Assembly: GCA_039888615.1 (NCBI GenBank) | Contig: JBDQQS010000002.1 | Strand: one strand, 5' to 3' | DNA length: 64,000 nucleotides | Source: Flavimaribacter sp039888615 | Lineage (GTDB): Bacteria; Pseudomonadota; Alphaproteobacteria; Rhizobiales; Rhizobiaceae | Shown: positions 35,738-44,895 of the stretch, piece by piece | Numbering within the stretch: position 1 is the first letter of the stretch | Layout: the number at the start of each line of letters is the position of its first letter | Made by a program: the position numbers and the translations under genes | The notes under the pieces: model-generated | The model's database searches: none | Told to the model about the DNA's origin: nothing | Seen by the model: only the letters and a program-made list of their open reading frames with translations

Positions 35738-36142
35738 ATGATTGGCAGACTGAACCATGTCGCGATCGCTGTCCCGGATCTGGACTCCGCGGTGAAGACA
35801 TACCGCGACACGTTGGGCGCCCATGTCTCGCAACCGCAGCCCCTGCCCGAGCATGGCGTGACCGTTGTCTTCATAGAACTGCCCAACACGAAAGTGGAGT
35901 TGCTGGAGCCGCTGGGCGAGGGGTCTCCGATAGCGAAGTTCCTTGAAAACAACCCGGCGGGCGGCATGCATCACATCTGTTACGAGGTCGATGACATCAT
36001 CGCCGCGCGCGATGCTCTCGCCGCGGGCGGCGCCCGGGTGCTGGGCGACGGGGAGCCGAAAACCGGCGCCCACGGCAAGCCCGTGCTCTTCCTGCATCCG
36101 AAGGATTTCTGTGGCGCATTGGTCGAACTCGAAGAGGTCTGA
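35738..36142 (+). CDS. mce: Methylmalonyl-CoA epimerase
   Basis: The 134-residue VOC-fold enzyme interconverts the S and R forms of methylmalonyl-CoA in propionate metabolism, feeding the cobalamin-dependent mutase. The metal ligands are visible in LNHVAIAV (His), MHHICYEV (His) and ALVELEEV (Glu). Length is typical. It lies 12 bases after rnj and three before the DUF1467 gene, an order common in Rhizobiales. Confidence 0.93.
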   Translation: MIGRLNHVAIAVPDLDSAVKTYRDTLGAHVSQPQPLPEHGVTVVFIELPNTKVELLEPLGEGSPIAKFLENNPAGGMHHICYEVDDIIAARDALAAGGARVLGDGEPKTGAHGKPVLFLHPKDFCGALVELEEV

Positions 36143-36145
36143 CTG

Positions 36146-36424
36146 ATGTCCCCAGTCACCGGAATCGCGATCTATGTCGTCATATGGTGGATCACGCTGT
36201 TCGCCATCCTGCCGATTGGCGTGAAAACCCAGGCCGATGAAGACGATATAACGCTTGGCACAACCGAAAGCGCCCCGCACCGGCACCGGATGGGTTTCAA
36301 ACTGATCCTGACAAGTTTGATCGCCGCGGTGATCTTCGCGCTTTATTATATCGCCGTCGTCGTCTTCGAACTGTCGGTGGATTCCCTGCCGAGAATCGTT
36401 CCGGATTTCTCTGGGCGCGGCTGA
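36146..36424 (+). CDS. DUF1467 family small membrane protein
   Basis: The 92-residue protein has two hydrophobic helices (residues 3-25 and about 50-72) around a polar loop with LPIGVKTQADEDD. This is the DUF1467 family, often found in alphaproteobacteria between mce and proS. Function is unknown. Its stop codon directly abuts the stop of the convergent RpiR-type regulator gene, where the accessory block begins. Confidence 0.85.
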   Translation: MSPVTGIAIYVVIWWITLFAILPIGVKTQADEDDITLGTTESAPHRHRMGFKLILTSLIAAVIFALYYIAVVVFELSVDSLPRIVPDFSGRG

Positions 36425-37279
36425 TCAATCGCGGAAAGATTCGAAGCGGTCCTGCAACTCGCGCATGACCTCGATCCGTTCGGCGACATCGTCTCCCAGA
36501 CGCGCGATGAGATCGTCGAGCAGAAACCCGTTGAGGCTGAGAAACGGCGTTTGCAGATCCCAGAAAAGGTGCGAATCCGTGCTCACGCTCAGAACGGTGT
36601 CCGTATAGTCGCGCGCCCAGTAGCAGTGGTTGTCGCAGATGATGACGACTGACAGCCCCTTTTCACTGGCGATCTGGGCGAGCTGATAGCTGAATCGCGT
36701 GTAGCGGCGCATTTCGTAGAGAACGAGACAGGTGTTGCTGCAGTCCTCGGCGAGCATCTCGCTGAAAGTGCCGTTGCGACCGTCCAGATAGCGTACCCCC
36801 GGCCGCACATAGTCCAGCCGTCCTGCAAAATCAGAAGCAATGCCGGCGATAGTCTGGAAGCCGGTTACAAAAACATGGGAAGACGTTGCGAGAGCCTCGA
36901 TTGCCTGTTGCCAGGGCTTAGTTTCGCGCATCTCGTAGACGCCGAGGATCGCGGCCATTTCCAGGTCGAAATTTTCCCAAAGACGGCTGCCTGCCGCAGC
37001 ATTCCGTCGGATCCGGTCCACACGGTCGGAAATCAGTAGCGGCGTCGCGTCTATATCGGTGCGCATTTCCGCTTTAAGATCGCTCAGCCGCTGATATCCG
37101 AGCGATCGCAGAAAGCGTCCGACCGTCATCTGGCTGACCCCGACTTGTTTGGCGATGGACGCCGCAGTCTCGAATGGCAGCGAGTTGATATTGGCGAGCA
37201 TGTAGCTCGCGATCGCTTTTTCCGATTTTGTCAGCTTGGCGAAATCGACCTTCAGACGGTCCGCCAGGGGGGTGCTCAT
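36425..37279 (-). CDS. MurR/RpiR family transcriptional regulator
   Basis: The 284-residue regulator has an N-terminal helix-turn-helix of about 80 residues (KSEKAIASYMLANINSLPFE, then VGVSQMTVGRFLRSLGY) and a C-terminal SIS domain starting HVFVTGFQTIAGIASDFAGRL near residue 131. SIS domains usually sense phosphosugars or related ligands. Its ATG overlaps the stop of the amidase gene upstream, so both come from one minus-strand transcript. It is the likely controller of this amidase and the divergent ABC transporter. Confidence 0.88.
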   Translation of the reverse strand: MSTPLADRLKVDFAKLTKSEKAIASYMLANINSLPFETAASIAKQVGVSQMTVGRFLRSLGYQRLSDLKAEMRTDIDATPLLISDRVDRIRRNAAAGSRLWENFDLEMAAILGVYEMRETKPWQQAIEALATSSHVFVTGFQTIAGIASDFAGRLDYVRPGVRYLDGRNGTFSEMLAEDCSNTCLVLYEMRRYTRFSYQLAQIASEKGLSVVIICDNHCYWARDYTDTVLSVSTDSHLFWDLQTPFLSLNGFLLDDLIARLGDDVAERIEVMRELQDRFESFRD

Positions 37280-38709
37280 GAAATCTCTCCCGGTGTTTTG
37301 CTAAACCACGGTTTGGCCTCCTCCAACTGACCGGCCAGTCGCAAAAGCGTGGCCTCGTCGCCGAACGCCGCCGAAAACATCACGCCAACAGGCAATCCGT
37401 CGGACGTCCAGTGCAGCGGCGCAGACATACTTGGCTGGCCGGTCAGATTGAAAAGCTGGGTAAACGGCGTAAATCCCTGCAAATCTGCGACATAGGCGGC
37501 CTGATCCGGATTGTTGGTATGCTGGACCCCGAGCGGCACGGGCGCCCGGGCAAGCGTTGGGCTCATGACAACGTCATGGCGCATATGGAATTCGGCCATC
37601 CGTCGGCCCTGCATATGGATGCGCGCCAACGCCTCCGGATAGGCCTCGACCGGAAGCGTGCTGGAATATTCAACGGCGCTCCATGTCGCCCGGTCGACGT
37701 CTTCAGGTTTGATCTCGCGGCCGAGCTCAGCCGCCCTTTTTCTGACGGCGCGAGAGACATTGGAAGCGACCAGCACCCAGAGCGCATGGCCAAGTTCCTC
37801 CCAGTCTCCCGGCGGCTGTTCGTCGATCACCGTGTGGCCAAGCTGTTCGAGCAGGCTTGCGGCGTCCTCGGCGGCCCTGGCGCACTCGGGATCGACCGCT
37901 GCTCCCGAAAGCGGAGTGCGTTGAAAGGCTATCTTGAGGCGGCCAGGGCTCGTCGTCACCTCGTCTAGAAAGCACCCTCCGTAATGCGGCGCGCAATAGG
38001 GATCGCCAGGCGCGGGGCCGTGCGTGGCGTCGAGCATCGCGGCTGAGTCCCTGACTGATCGCGTGACGACATGGGACGCGGAAAGGCTTCCCCAACCTTC
38101 GCCGGCAAGGGGACCGTTTGGTGTTCGCGCGCGGCTGGGTTTGAGGCCGAAGAGCCCGCAGCACGAGGCGGGAATACGAATGGATCCGCCGCCGTCGCTT
38201 GCATGGGCGATCGGCACGATGCCCGCAGCGACGGCGGCGGCCGCGCCACCCGACGAACCGCCCGCGGTTCGGTCGAGTCTCCATGGATTGCGGGTGGTCC
38301 CGCAGAAGGTGCTCTCCGTGGAAGCAGCGAGCGCCATTTCCGGTGTTGTTGTCTTGCCGAAAATGATTACGCCGGCGCGCTTGTAGCGCTCAACGAGCGT
38401 GGTGTCGGTCTTCGCCATGTTGTCCGCGAACAGTTTTGCGCCTTGTGTCGTTACGGTCCCGGACAACATCGCCGAAGCGTCCTTGAGGAGAAACGGCACG
38501 CCCGCGAAGGGGGCGTCGGCCGATAGGTCTTCAGCCATGATTTCGCCCAACGCATACAGTTTCTGGGACAGCGCGTTGATCGCCGGATTGACGTGCTCCG
38601 CACGATCGATGGCTGCTTCCAGGAGTTCGTGCTGGCTGATCTCGCCTCTTCGCACGAGGTCCGCAAGACCCAGACCGTCATGGTCACGATAGTCGCTGAA
38701 GTCGGCCAT
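37276..38709 (-). CDS. Amidase (amidase signature family)
   Basis: The 477-residue enzyme has the amidase-signature Ser-cisSer-Lys triad: the Lys in PFLLKDASAML near residue 82, and the serines in TAGGSSGGAAAAVAAG and DGGGSIRIPAS. Such enzymes hydrolyse amides; substrates range from aliphatic amides to aryl amides, and none can be picked here. The ATG at 38709 is preferred because GGAGGGGAG lies just upstream; an ATG at 38721 is weaker. The ligand of the adjacent transporter may be its substrate or a precursor of it. Confidence 0.9.
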   Translation of the reverse strand: MADFSDYRDHDGLGLADLVRRGEISQHELLEAAIDRAEHVNPAINALSQKLYALGEIMAEDLSADAPFAGVPFLLKDASAMLSGTVTTQGAKLFADNMAKTDTTLVERYKRAGVIIFGKTTTPEMALAASTESTFCGTTRNPWRLDRTAGGSSGGAAAAVAAGIVPIAHASDGGGSIRIPASCCGLFGLKPSRARTPNGPLAGEGWGSLSASHVVTRSVRDSAAMLDATHGPAPGDPYCAPHYGGCFLDEVTTSPGRLKIAFQRTPLSGAAVDPECARAAEDAASLLEQLGHTVIDEQPPGDWEELGHALWVLVASNVSRAVRKRAAELGREIKPEDVDRATWSAVEYSSTLPVEAYPEALARIHMQGRRMAEFHMRHDVVMSPTLARAPVPLGVQHTNNPDQAAYVADLQGFTPFTQLFNLTGQPSMSAPLHWTSDGLPVGVMFSAAFGDEATLLRLAGQLEEAKPWFSKTPGEIS

Positions 38710-38751
38710 TCTCCCCTCCATATATTAATAAGATAACATCTATTGACTTTA

Positions 38752-38767
38752 TGTGATAATTATAACA
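38752..38767. promoter_or_regulatory. Candidate operator in the divergent amidase/ABC-transporter promoter region
   Basis: TGTGATAATTATAACA is a 16-base palindrome with seven of eight pairs intact. It lies in a strikingly AT-rich stretch between the divergent amidase and transporter genes. On the minus strand TTGACG (38772-38777) could act as -35 for an amidase promoter that would run through the palindrome. The RpiR-type regulator of the same cluster is the natural candidate to bind it. Confidence 0.45.
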
Positions 38768-38850
38768 CGATCGTCAACAGTTAGTTATTGCTCCCGAGTG
38801 TTAAAAGGCGGGGCAGCAGGGTGAACAGCAACAGAAGTGAGATCACAATC

Positions 38851-40413
38851 ATGAAGTTTCGACCATCGATCAGCAGGGCATCCGCAACCGTCGCGCTCGG
38901 ACTGGGCGTCGCAGCCATGGCTTCGCTGCCGTCTCTCGCGCAGGAAAAGACCATCACCTGGGGCAAGCCCGCCGAAATCACCGGCTTTGACGCCCATGTG
39001 GCGGGCACCGTCGCATCCTGGGAAATGTACCAGATGATCTACGAGACCTTGCTCGAGGCCGACGAATCGCTTGCCCTGAAAGGAGCGCTGGCCGAGAGTT
39101 GGGAGCAGACGTCTCCGACAAGCTACACCTTCACGATACGCGATGGCGCGGCCTTCTCGAACGGACGTCCGGTGACGGCCGACGACGTTATCGGAAGTCT
39201 TGAGCGCATCAAGAATCCGGAAACGGCGTCCTACTGGTCGGCGCAGCTCGGCGACATCGCAAAGATGGAAGCGGTCGATGACCGCACGGTCACGGTCGAA
39301 TTGGCTGAGCCGCACCCCGCCTTTCTGCCGGCGCTCGCCCATATCTCTGCGGCGATCCTTCCGATCCAGGAGCTAAAGGACGGCAGCTTCGATCCCACGT
39401 CGCAGATGCTTGGCTCCGGTCCTTTCATGGTCGAGGAGCACAAGCAGGACGAAGCCTGGACGCTGGTGCGCAATCCCCATTACTGGCGCGAGGGCTTTCC
39501 GGTCGCGGATCGTCTGGAAGTACCGATCATTCCCGACGCGTCGGCTCGCATCGCGGCGCTTCGCAATGGTCGCGTCGATTTCACCACCTTCGCCGATCCG
39601 GACTCGCCGCAGATGCTCGCCAAGGATGACAACATAAAGTCCAATCCCCAGCAGACGACCAACTACTACCGCGTGGACGTCAATGCGCTCAGCGAAGATT
39701 CCGCGTTTCACGACAGAAAGGTTCGGCAGGCCATGAACCTGGCGCTGGACCGGCAGGCGATCGACGATTTCGTGTTCGCAGGCACGTCCGAGGTCGATTA
39801 TCCCGTTCCGGGCGCGTTCGGAAAGGACGCCTGTCGTTCGCTCGACACCTACGCGCTCCCTCGGGAAGAGCGTATCGAAAAGGCAAGGGCGCTGCTTAAG
39901 GAAGCTGGCAATGAGAACCCGGAAGTAGGATTGATTGCGGCGTCGTCCAATCCCGTCCTTGGACGCATCGCGCAGGTCGCCCAGCAGAGCCTTGGAGAAG
40001 CGGGATTCAATGTCACGATCGAATCGATTCCGACGGCGGAATATCTCCAGCGCGTGTTCACGGACGGCGATTTCGACTTCTCGGTTTCATGGCTTGCCGG
40101 CTACACGGATCCAACCATGGTCATCGCCTGGTGGAATCCCGAATTTGCCGTCTGGAACCAGGTGTTCCAGGAGAGCGTACCGGAACTTTCGGCGGCTCTC
40201 GACGAGGTCAAGACGATGCAGGACAGTCCCGAGCGTGACGCCAAGCTCGCTGAAATCTGCGGCATGATCGACGAGAGCGCCAACTTGCTGGCGCTGGTTT
40301 CCAAGACTGACTATGTCGTCTACCGTGACGACAAGATCGAAGTGAAGGTCCCGGAGAAATCCGGATCGTCCGACACCTTCCAGTATATCGAGGAATTCAA
40401 ACCCCTCGATTGA
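38851..40413 (+). CDS. Dipeptide/oligopeptide-type ABC transporter substrate-binding protein
   Basis: The 520-residue periplasmic protein belongs to family 5 binding proteins (DppA/OppA). A signal peptide with a likely cut after SLA at residue 30 starts it, and it then shows ALAESWEQTSPTSYTFTIRDG and the family region NGRPVTADDVIGSLERI. The natural ligand may be a peptide, an opine or another amide. The ATG at 38851 places the signal peptide correctly. It heads the plus-strand operon, and a 107-base gap separates it from the permease gene. Confidence 0.93.
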   Translation: MKFRPSISRASATVALGLGVAAMASLPSLAQEKTITWGKPAEITGFDAHVAGTVASWEMYQMIYETLLEADESLALKGALAESWEQTSPTSYTFTIRDGAAFSNGRPVTADDVIGSLERIKNPETASYWSAQLGDIAKMEAVDDRTVTVELAEPHPAFLPALAHISAAILPIQELKDGSFDPTSQMLGSGPFMVEEHKQDEAWTLVRNPHYWREGFPVADRLEVPIIPDASARIAALRNGRVDFTTFADPDSPQMLAKDDNIKSNPQQTTNYYRVDVNALSEDSAFHDRKVRQAMNLALDRQAIDDFVFAGTSEVDYPVPGAFGKDACRSLDTYALPREERIEKARALLKEAGNENPEVGLIAASSNPVLGRIAQVAQQSLGEAGFNVTIESIPTAEYLQRVFTDGDFDFSVSWLAGYTDPTMVIAWWNPEFAVWNQVFQESVPELSAALDEVKTMQDSPERDAKLAEICGMIDESANLLALVSKTDYVVYRDDKIEVKVPEKSGSSDTFQYIEEFKPLD

Positions 40414-40519
40414 GCAGGGTGTTTTACGGGGGCGGGATCAATGGCGATCCCGCTCTCCCGCCGCCGTCGCTTCATTCTTGATTGAAATCGCCCCGTCCTG
40501 AAAACGGAAAGTTTGGTGG

Positions 40520-41476
40520 ATGCGCCTGATCGGCTACCTTTTGCCCCGGATCGCGATAGCGCTCGTGACCACGCTTGGCGTCTCGATCCTCGTGTTCCTC
40601 GCCCTTCGCTTCATTCCGGGCGGTTATGCGGATATTCTGCTCGGACCGTTTGTAACGCCCGAAGCCCGCGCCGCGATCGCCCAGCGCTACGGCTTGGACC
40701 AGCCCATAGTCTTCCAGTTCGGGCGCTGGCTTTTGTCGTTGCTGCAGGGCGACTTCGGCGTGTCGATGGTCACTAGAAAACCAGTTATCGACGAGTTCTT
40801 GCGACGCGCGCCGGTTACGCTCGAATTGGCCACGATCGCCCTGTTTGTCGCACTGGCCCTGGGCGTTCCGCTCGGCATTGCTTCAGGCGTCGCGGGCCGC
40901 GCGCGCGGCGGCTACGCCCGAGTTGTCGGCGCGATTGGCGCGAGCGTGCCGGACGTGGTGCTGGGCAGCGCCCTGATCTTCGTGTTTTCCGCATGGTCCC
41001 TCTGGTTCAGGGTTGGCGGATACGTTCCCTTAAGCGAGGACCCGATCGAGAACCTGCGGGTTATGCTGCTGCCGGGCCTCACGCTTTCGGTTTTCGGCGT
41101 CGCGCTTATTCTGCGCACTACGCGCGATGCGGTAATGCAGGTGATGACCGAGGGCCACATCACCACCGCTGTTGCGCGCGGCGAACGTCCGCGCGATATC
41201 ATCCGGCTGCATGTCTTGCGAAACGCAGCTATTCCGGTGGTCACGGTGGTGACGACCTATTTCGGCTTCCTGCTCAGCGGCGCGGTCGTGGTGGAGGTGC
41301 TGTTTTCCATTCCTGGCATCGGGCTCTACACATTCAACGGCCTCCTGAACCGTGATTACGCAATCGTTCAGGCCGGCGTGCTTATCGCGGCTCTGGTCTT
41401 CATCTCCATCAACATGCTGTCCGATATTCTGTATGCGGCGATCGATCCGCGGGTCGGTGCGGGGAAAAGGCGATGA
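40520..41476 (+). CDS. Dipeptide-type ABC transporter permease (DppB-like)
   Basis: The 318-residue inner-membrane permease has about six helices. The N terminus is RRIAxxxxT-like (YLLPRIAIALVTTLGVSILV), and LDQPIVFQFGRWL follows near residue 57. The coupling EAA loop ARGERPRDIIRLHVLRNA near residue 225 contacts the ATPase. It overlaps the next gene by four bases. Confidence 0.93.
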   Translation: MRLIGYLLPRIAIALVTTLGVSILVFLALRFIPGGYADILLGPFVTPEARAAIAQRYGLDQPIVFQFGRWLLSLLQGDFGVSMVTRKPVIDEFLRRAPVTLELATIALFVALALGVPLGIASGVAGRARGGYARVVGAIGASVPDVVLGSALIFVFSAWSLWFRVGGYVPLSEDPIENLRVMLLPGLTLSVFGVALILRTTRDAVMQVMTEGHITTAVARGERPRDIIRLHVLRNAAIPVVTVVTTYFGFLLSGAVVVEVLFSIPGIGLYTFNGLLNRDYAIVQAGVLIAALVFISINMLSDILYAAIDPRVGAGKRR

Positions 41477-42333
41477 GCGTGGCAAAGTCGATTGTGGCCG
41501 CGCTCTGCCGGTTGATGCGGGAAGATCGGCTGTCATTTCTCGGCCTTGCCGTGCTGACGCTGCTTGTCCTGATCGGGCTTCTCGGGCCCTGGCTGCCGCT
41601 GGGTGATCCGACAAGAATCGCCGCAGGTCCGCGGCTTGCTCCGCCTTCCTGGGCTTTTCCCTTCGGCACCGATGAACTCGGGCGCTCCTATCTGCCGCGC
41701 GTCGTTGAGGGAATTCGCGCAACGTTTCTGCTCTCCATCGTCGCGGTCTCGATCACCGCCGTCGTCGGCTCCTTCTTCGGAATGCTGGCAGGTTATTTCC
41801 ATGGCGTGACGGATCATTTCGTGGCCCGCGGCGCCGATATTCTCTTTGCCTTTCCGGCCATCATTGTCGGCCTGCTGGTCGCTGCGATGATAGGGCCGGG
41901 CCAGGTTTCCGCGGTGGCGGTCATTTCCATAGCGACGATACCTCTGTTCATCCGCGTGGTCCGTTCGGTGACGCTCAGCGTCGCCGGTCGCGGTTTCGTC
42001 ACCGCGTCCGAAGTGGCCGGCGCAACGCCGTGGCGGATAATGACGGTGCATATCCTGCCCAACATCCTCGGAGCGGTGATTGTCCAGCTTACCTACGCCA
42101 TGTCGATCGGCATGATCATCGAAAGTACGCTCAGCTATCTCGGTCTCGGCGTTCAGCCGCCGCAAGCCTCGCTCGGATCGCTGCTGCGCCAGGGGAGCGC
42201 CTATCTCACGTTTGCGCCATGGCTTGTGCTGTCCGCCGGAATGGTCCTGTCGCTCGCCATCATGTCCGTCAACCTGGTTGGTGATGCAATTCGCGACGCC
42301 ATCGAGCCTCTGAAGGGCAGGGCGTTGAAATGA
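41473..42333 (+). CDS. Dipeptide-type ABC transporter permease (DppC-like)
   Basis: The 286-residue permease partners the preceding one. It has the periplasmic FGTDELGRSYLPRVVEGIR motif typical of DppC/OppC and the EAA loop SEVAGATPWRIMTVHILPN. About five to six helices are evident. Start and stop both overlap neighbours by four bases. Confidence 0.93.
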   Translation: MSVAKSIVAALCRLMREDRLSFLGLAVLTLLVLIGLLGPWLPLGDPTRIAAGPRLAPPSWAFPFGTDELGRSYLPRVVEGIRATFLLSIVAVSITAVVGSFFGMLAGYFHGVTDHFVARGADILFAFPAIIVGLLVAAMIGPGQVSAVAVISIATIPLFIRVVRSVTLSVAGRGFVTASEVAGATPWRIMTVHILPNILGAVIVQLTYAMSIGMIIESTLSYLGLGVQPPQASLGSLLRQGSAYLTFAPWLVLSAGMVLSLAIMSVNLVGDAIRDAIEPLKGRALK

Positions 42334-43316
42334 GCGCGCTCGTTGAAATCCGCGATCTGGTCGTCGCCTATGATGGCGGAGGAGGAGCGACCCGTGGTCT
42401 CGACAGCGCCGAGCTTTACGTCGCCAGCGGCGAAACGCTGGCAATCGTCGGCGAAAGCGGTTCCGGGAAGACTACGATCGGAATGTCGATTGGCCGTCTG
42501 CTTCCTCCTGAAGCACGGATCGAGAGCGGAACGATCACGGTGGACGGTGTCTCCGTCGTTGACGTCGACGCGGAAGCGTTGCGCCAGCTTCGGCGCGACC
42601 GCCTCGGTTTTGTTTTCCAGAACCCCATGACGGCGCTTGATCCGACGATGCGCATTGATCGCCAGATGATCCGGGCGATCGGCGGGAAACCATCGCACGA
42701 CGCCATCGCATTATTGCTTCGCCGCGCCGAACTCGACGATCCGGAACGGGTGATGCGCTCGTTTCCACACGAACTTTCAGGCGGTATGGCGCAGCGCGTC
42801 ATCATAGCCATGGCGATCGCCCGGTCTCCGAAACTGATCATCGCGGACGAACCGACCGCTTCGCTGGACGCCTCGATCCGGGAAAAGGTCATGGATACGC
42901 TGGGCCGGCTGCGTGAGGAGAATGGCGCGAGCATGGTGATCCTGTCCCATGACTTGCGGCTTGTCTCCCGTCACGCTGACCGCGTCGCGGTCATGTATGG
43001 CGGTCGCGTGGTCGAGATAGGACAAAGCGCCACCGTGCTGGAACAGCCGGCCCATCCCTATACGCGCGCGCTCATCGCCGCGGCTGCGGGCAACGAGAAA
43101 CCCGGCGAGCGTCTGGAGCCCATACTTGGAGCGCCGCCCGTTCTCAGAGGCCCATGCCGGAAATGCGCCTACGAACCGCGTTGCGGACTTGCCCGACCTG
43201 AATGCGCAAACAGTCGACCCGAGGCGCGTCTGGTCGCGGCGCGCGCCGTCTGCTGTCACTTTGCAGAAGAAGTGGTTGAAGCGACGAGCGATGCGGGGGA
43301 GGCGCGAACAGAATGA
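42330..43316 (+). CDS. Dipeptide-type ABC transporter ATP-binding protein (DppD-like)
   Basis: The 328-residue ATPase has Walker A GESGSGKTT, signature LSGGMAQR and Walker B LIIADEPT. The C-terminal oligopeptide-ABC extension shows HPYTRALIAA and a cysteine cluster (CRKCAYEPRC with later Cys) that in DppD/OppD relatives can hold a 4Fe-4S centre. It is coupled to the next gene by an ATGA overlap. Confidence 0.93.
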   Translation: MSALVEIRDLVVAYDGGGGATRGLDSAELYVASGETLAIVGESGSGKTTIGMSIGRLLPPEARIESGTITVDGVSVVDVDAEALRQLRRDRLGFVFQNPMTALDPTMRIDRQMIRAIGGKPSHDAIALLLRRAELDDPERVMRSFPHELSGGMAQRVIIAMAIARSPKLIIADEPTASLDASIREKVMDTLGRLREENGASMVILSHDLRLVSRHADRVAVMYGGRVVEIGQSATVLEQPAHPYTRALIAAAAGNEKPGERLEPILGAPPVLRGPCRKCAYEPRCGLARPECANSRPEARLVAARAVCCHFAEEVVEATSDAGEARTE

Positions 43317-44065
43317 GCCAGACCATCGTCGAACTGCAGGATATCGTTGTGACCTATCGAGCCGGATTTCTCGGCGGCGAGGCCTTTGAAGCAGTTCGCA
43401 AGGTGAATCTGTCGATCAGGGAGGGCGAGACGCTCGGGCTTGTCGGAGAGTCCGGTTCGGGAAAGACAACTCTTGGTCGCGTCTGTCTTGGGCTACTCGC
43501 GCCGACGCAAGGGGTCATGCGCTTCGGCGGCGCTCCGTTCGGCACACTGCGGCAGCGTCGCGGACAGCTTTCCGTCGTCTTGCAACATTCCGAATGGGCG
43601 CTCAATCCGCGGCTGCGTTGCGGGGCCTCCGTGGAAGAACCGCTGATCATACTCGGCGTCAAACCGGACGAACGCAAGCGGCGCGTGACGGACATCTTCG
43701 ACAGCGTCGGTCTCGGCGACGGATATGTCGACCGCTATCCGGGTCAGTTGTCGGGTGGTCAGCGCCAGCGCGTCTCCATCGCCAGAGCCTTGGTGACTGA
43801 GCCTCGTTTCATCGTGTTCGACGAGGCTGTAAGCGCGCTAGACGTGTCGGTTCAGGCCCAGGTGCTCAATCTCATCATGGACCTTCAGCACAAATACGGT
43901 TTTGGCGCGCTCTTTATCTCCCATGATCTGGCGGCGACGCGCTATGTCAGCCATCGCATCGCTGTCATGTTTCGGGGCGAGATTGTCGAGGACGCGCCTT
44001 CCGAGCGGTTCTACGGAACGCCCGACCATCCCTACAGTCAAATGCTGATGAGTAGCCTGGCGTGA
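43313..44065 (+). CDS. Dipeptide-type ABC transporter ATP-binding protein (DppF-like)
   Basis: The 250-residue ATPase has Walker A GESGSGKTTLG, signature LSGGQRQRVSIA and Walker B FIVFDEAVSALDVS. It is shorter than usual DppF proteins because it ends soon after DHPYSQMLMSSL, without the C-terminal extension. It completes a five-gene importer and overlaps the hydrolase start by one base. Confidence 0.93.
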   Translation: MSQTIVELQDIVVTYRAGFLGGEAFEAVRKVNLSIREGETLGLVGESGSGKTTLGRVCLGLLAPTQGVMRFGGAPFGTLRQRRGQLSVVLQHSEWALNPRLRCGASVEEPLIILGVKPDERKRRVTDIFDSVGLGDGYVDRYPGQLSGGQRQRVSIARALVTEPRFIVFDEAVSALDVSVQAQVLNLIMDLQHKYGFGALFISHDLAATRYVSHRIAVMFRGEIVEDAPSERFYGTPDHPYSQMLMSSLA

Positions 44066-44895
44066 TGCCCGGATATTTTGCCCATAGCCGCATTGTGGTC
44101 GCGCTGTTTCTCGCCATGGTGCTTTCAATTTCGTCCGCCCGGGCGGATGAGGCCGAACTGCAGCGGACATGGGACGCTGCGCGCGGCTACCTGCCGTCCA
44201 CCACGCCGGCGGGATTTGTCGAGGCGGGCGTCAGCGATATTGAAGACCGGATTGATCCGCACTCTCCTCCCGTCGCTCTGATCGTCTATGCGCATGGCTG
44301 TAGCGGGTTAAGCCGGATAACGGATTCGACGGGACGGTTTCTGGCGCAGGCAGGCTACGTTGTCATTGCTCCCGACAGTTTTGCGCGTGTCGACAAGCCG
44401 AAAAGCTGCGATCCGGCGACGCACCGGGGCGGATTGCATCGCGCGGTTCTCGGCTGGCGCCAGGACGAGATGCGCTACGCGGTCGAGCAGGCGTCGCTTG
44501 TCCTGTCCTTAAGCGATCTGCCGGTGGTGATCATGGGTCACTCGCAGGGGGCGATCACCGTCGCCACGATTGAGGACGTTACGGCGGCAGCTCGCATTGT
44601 CGAGGGCTGGACGTGCCATGCAGGCTGGCCGGAATATCACGGTCTCAACAGCAATCCGGACCAGCCGGTTCTCGCGCTGGTCGGGGCGCTTGATCCCTGG
44701 TTCAAATCGCAGGTCCTCAGTGGCGACTGCGGCGCCTACATGAGTCAAGACAATGGCTCACGATCGATCGTTTATCAAAAACCAGATTACCTTGCCGACA
44801 AGCACTGGCTGTCCGTGGACCGGGCGGTTCAAGCCGAGATACTCGAATTTCTCAACCGTTCGCTGACGACATGGAGGAACGAAAATGCTGGATGA
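44065..44895 (+). CDS. Secreted alpha/beta hydrolase (dienelactone-hydrolase-like)
   Basis: The 276-residue protein starts with a signal peptide, probable cut after ARA at residue 27. The fold features are the oxyanion-type VYAHGCSGL near residue 74, the nucleophile elbow GHSQGA, an acid in GALDPWF, and a late His in DKHWLS. This suggests an esterase or amidase acting in the periplasm. Its coupling to the transporter operon suggests it trims or demodifies the imported compound. The ATG at 44065 overlaps the previous stop; a GTG three bases earlier is possible. Confidence 0.8.
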   Translation: MPGYFAHSRIVVALFLAMVLSISSARADEAELQRTWDAARGYLPSTTPAGFVEAGVSDIEDRIDPHSPPVALIVYAHGCSGLSRITDSTGRFLAQAGYVVIAPDSFARVDKPKSCDPATHRGGLHRAVLGWRQDEMRYAVEQASLVLSLSDLPVVIMGHSQGAITVATIEDVTAAARIVEGWTCHAGWPEYHGLNSNPDQPVLALVGALDPWFKSQVLSGDCGAYMSQDNGSRSIVYQKPDYLADKHWLSVDRAVQAEILEFLNRSLTTWRNENAG

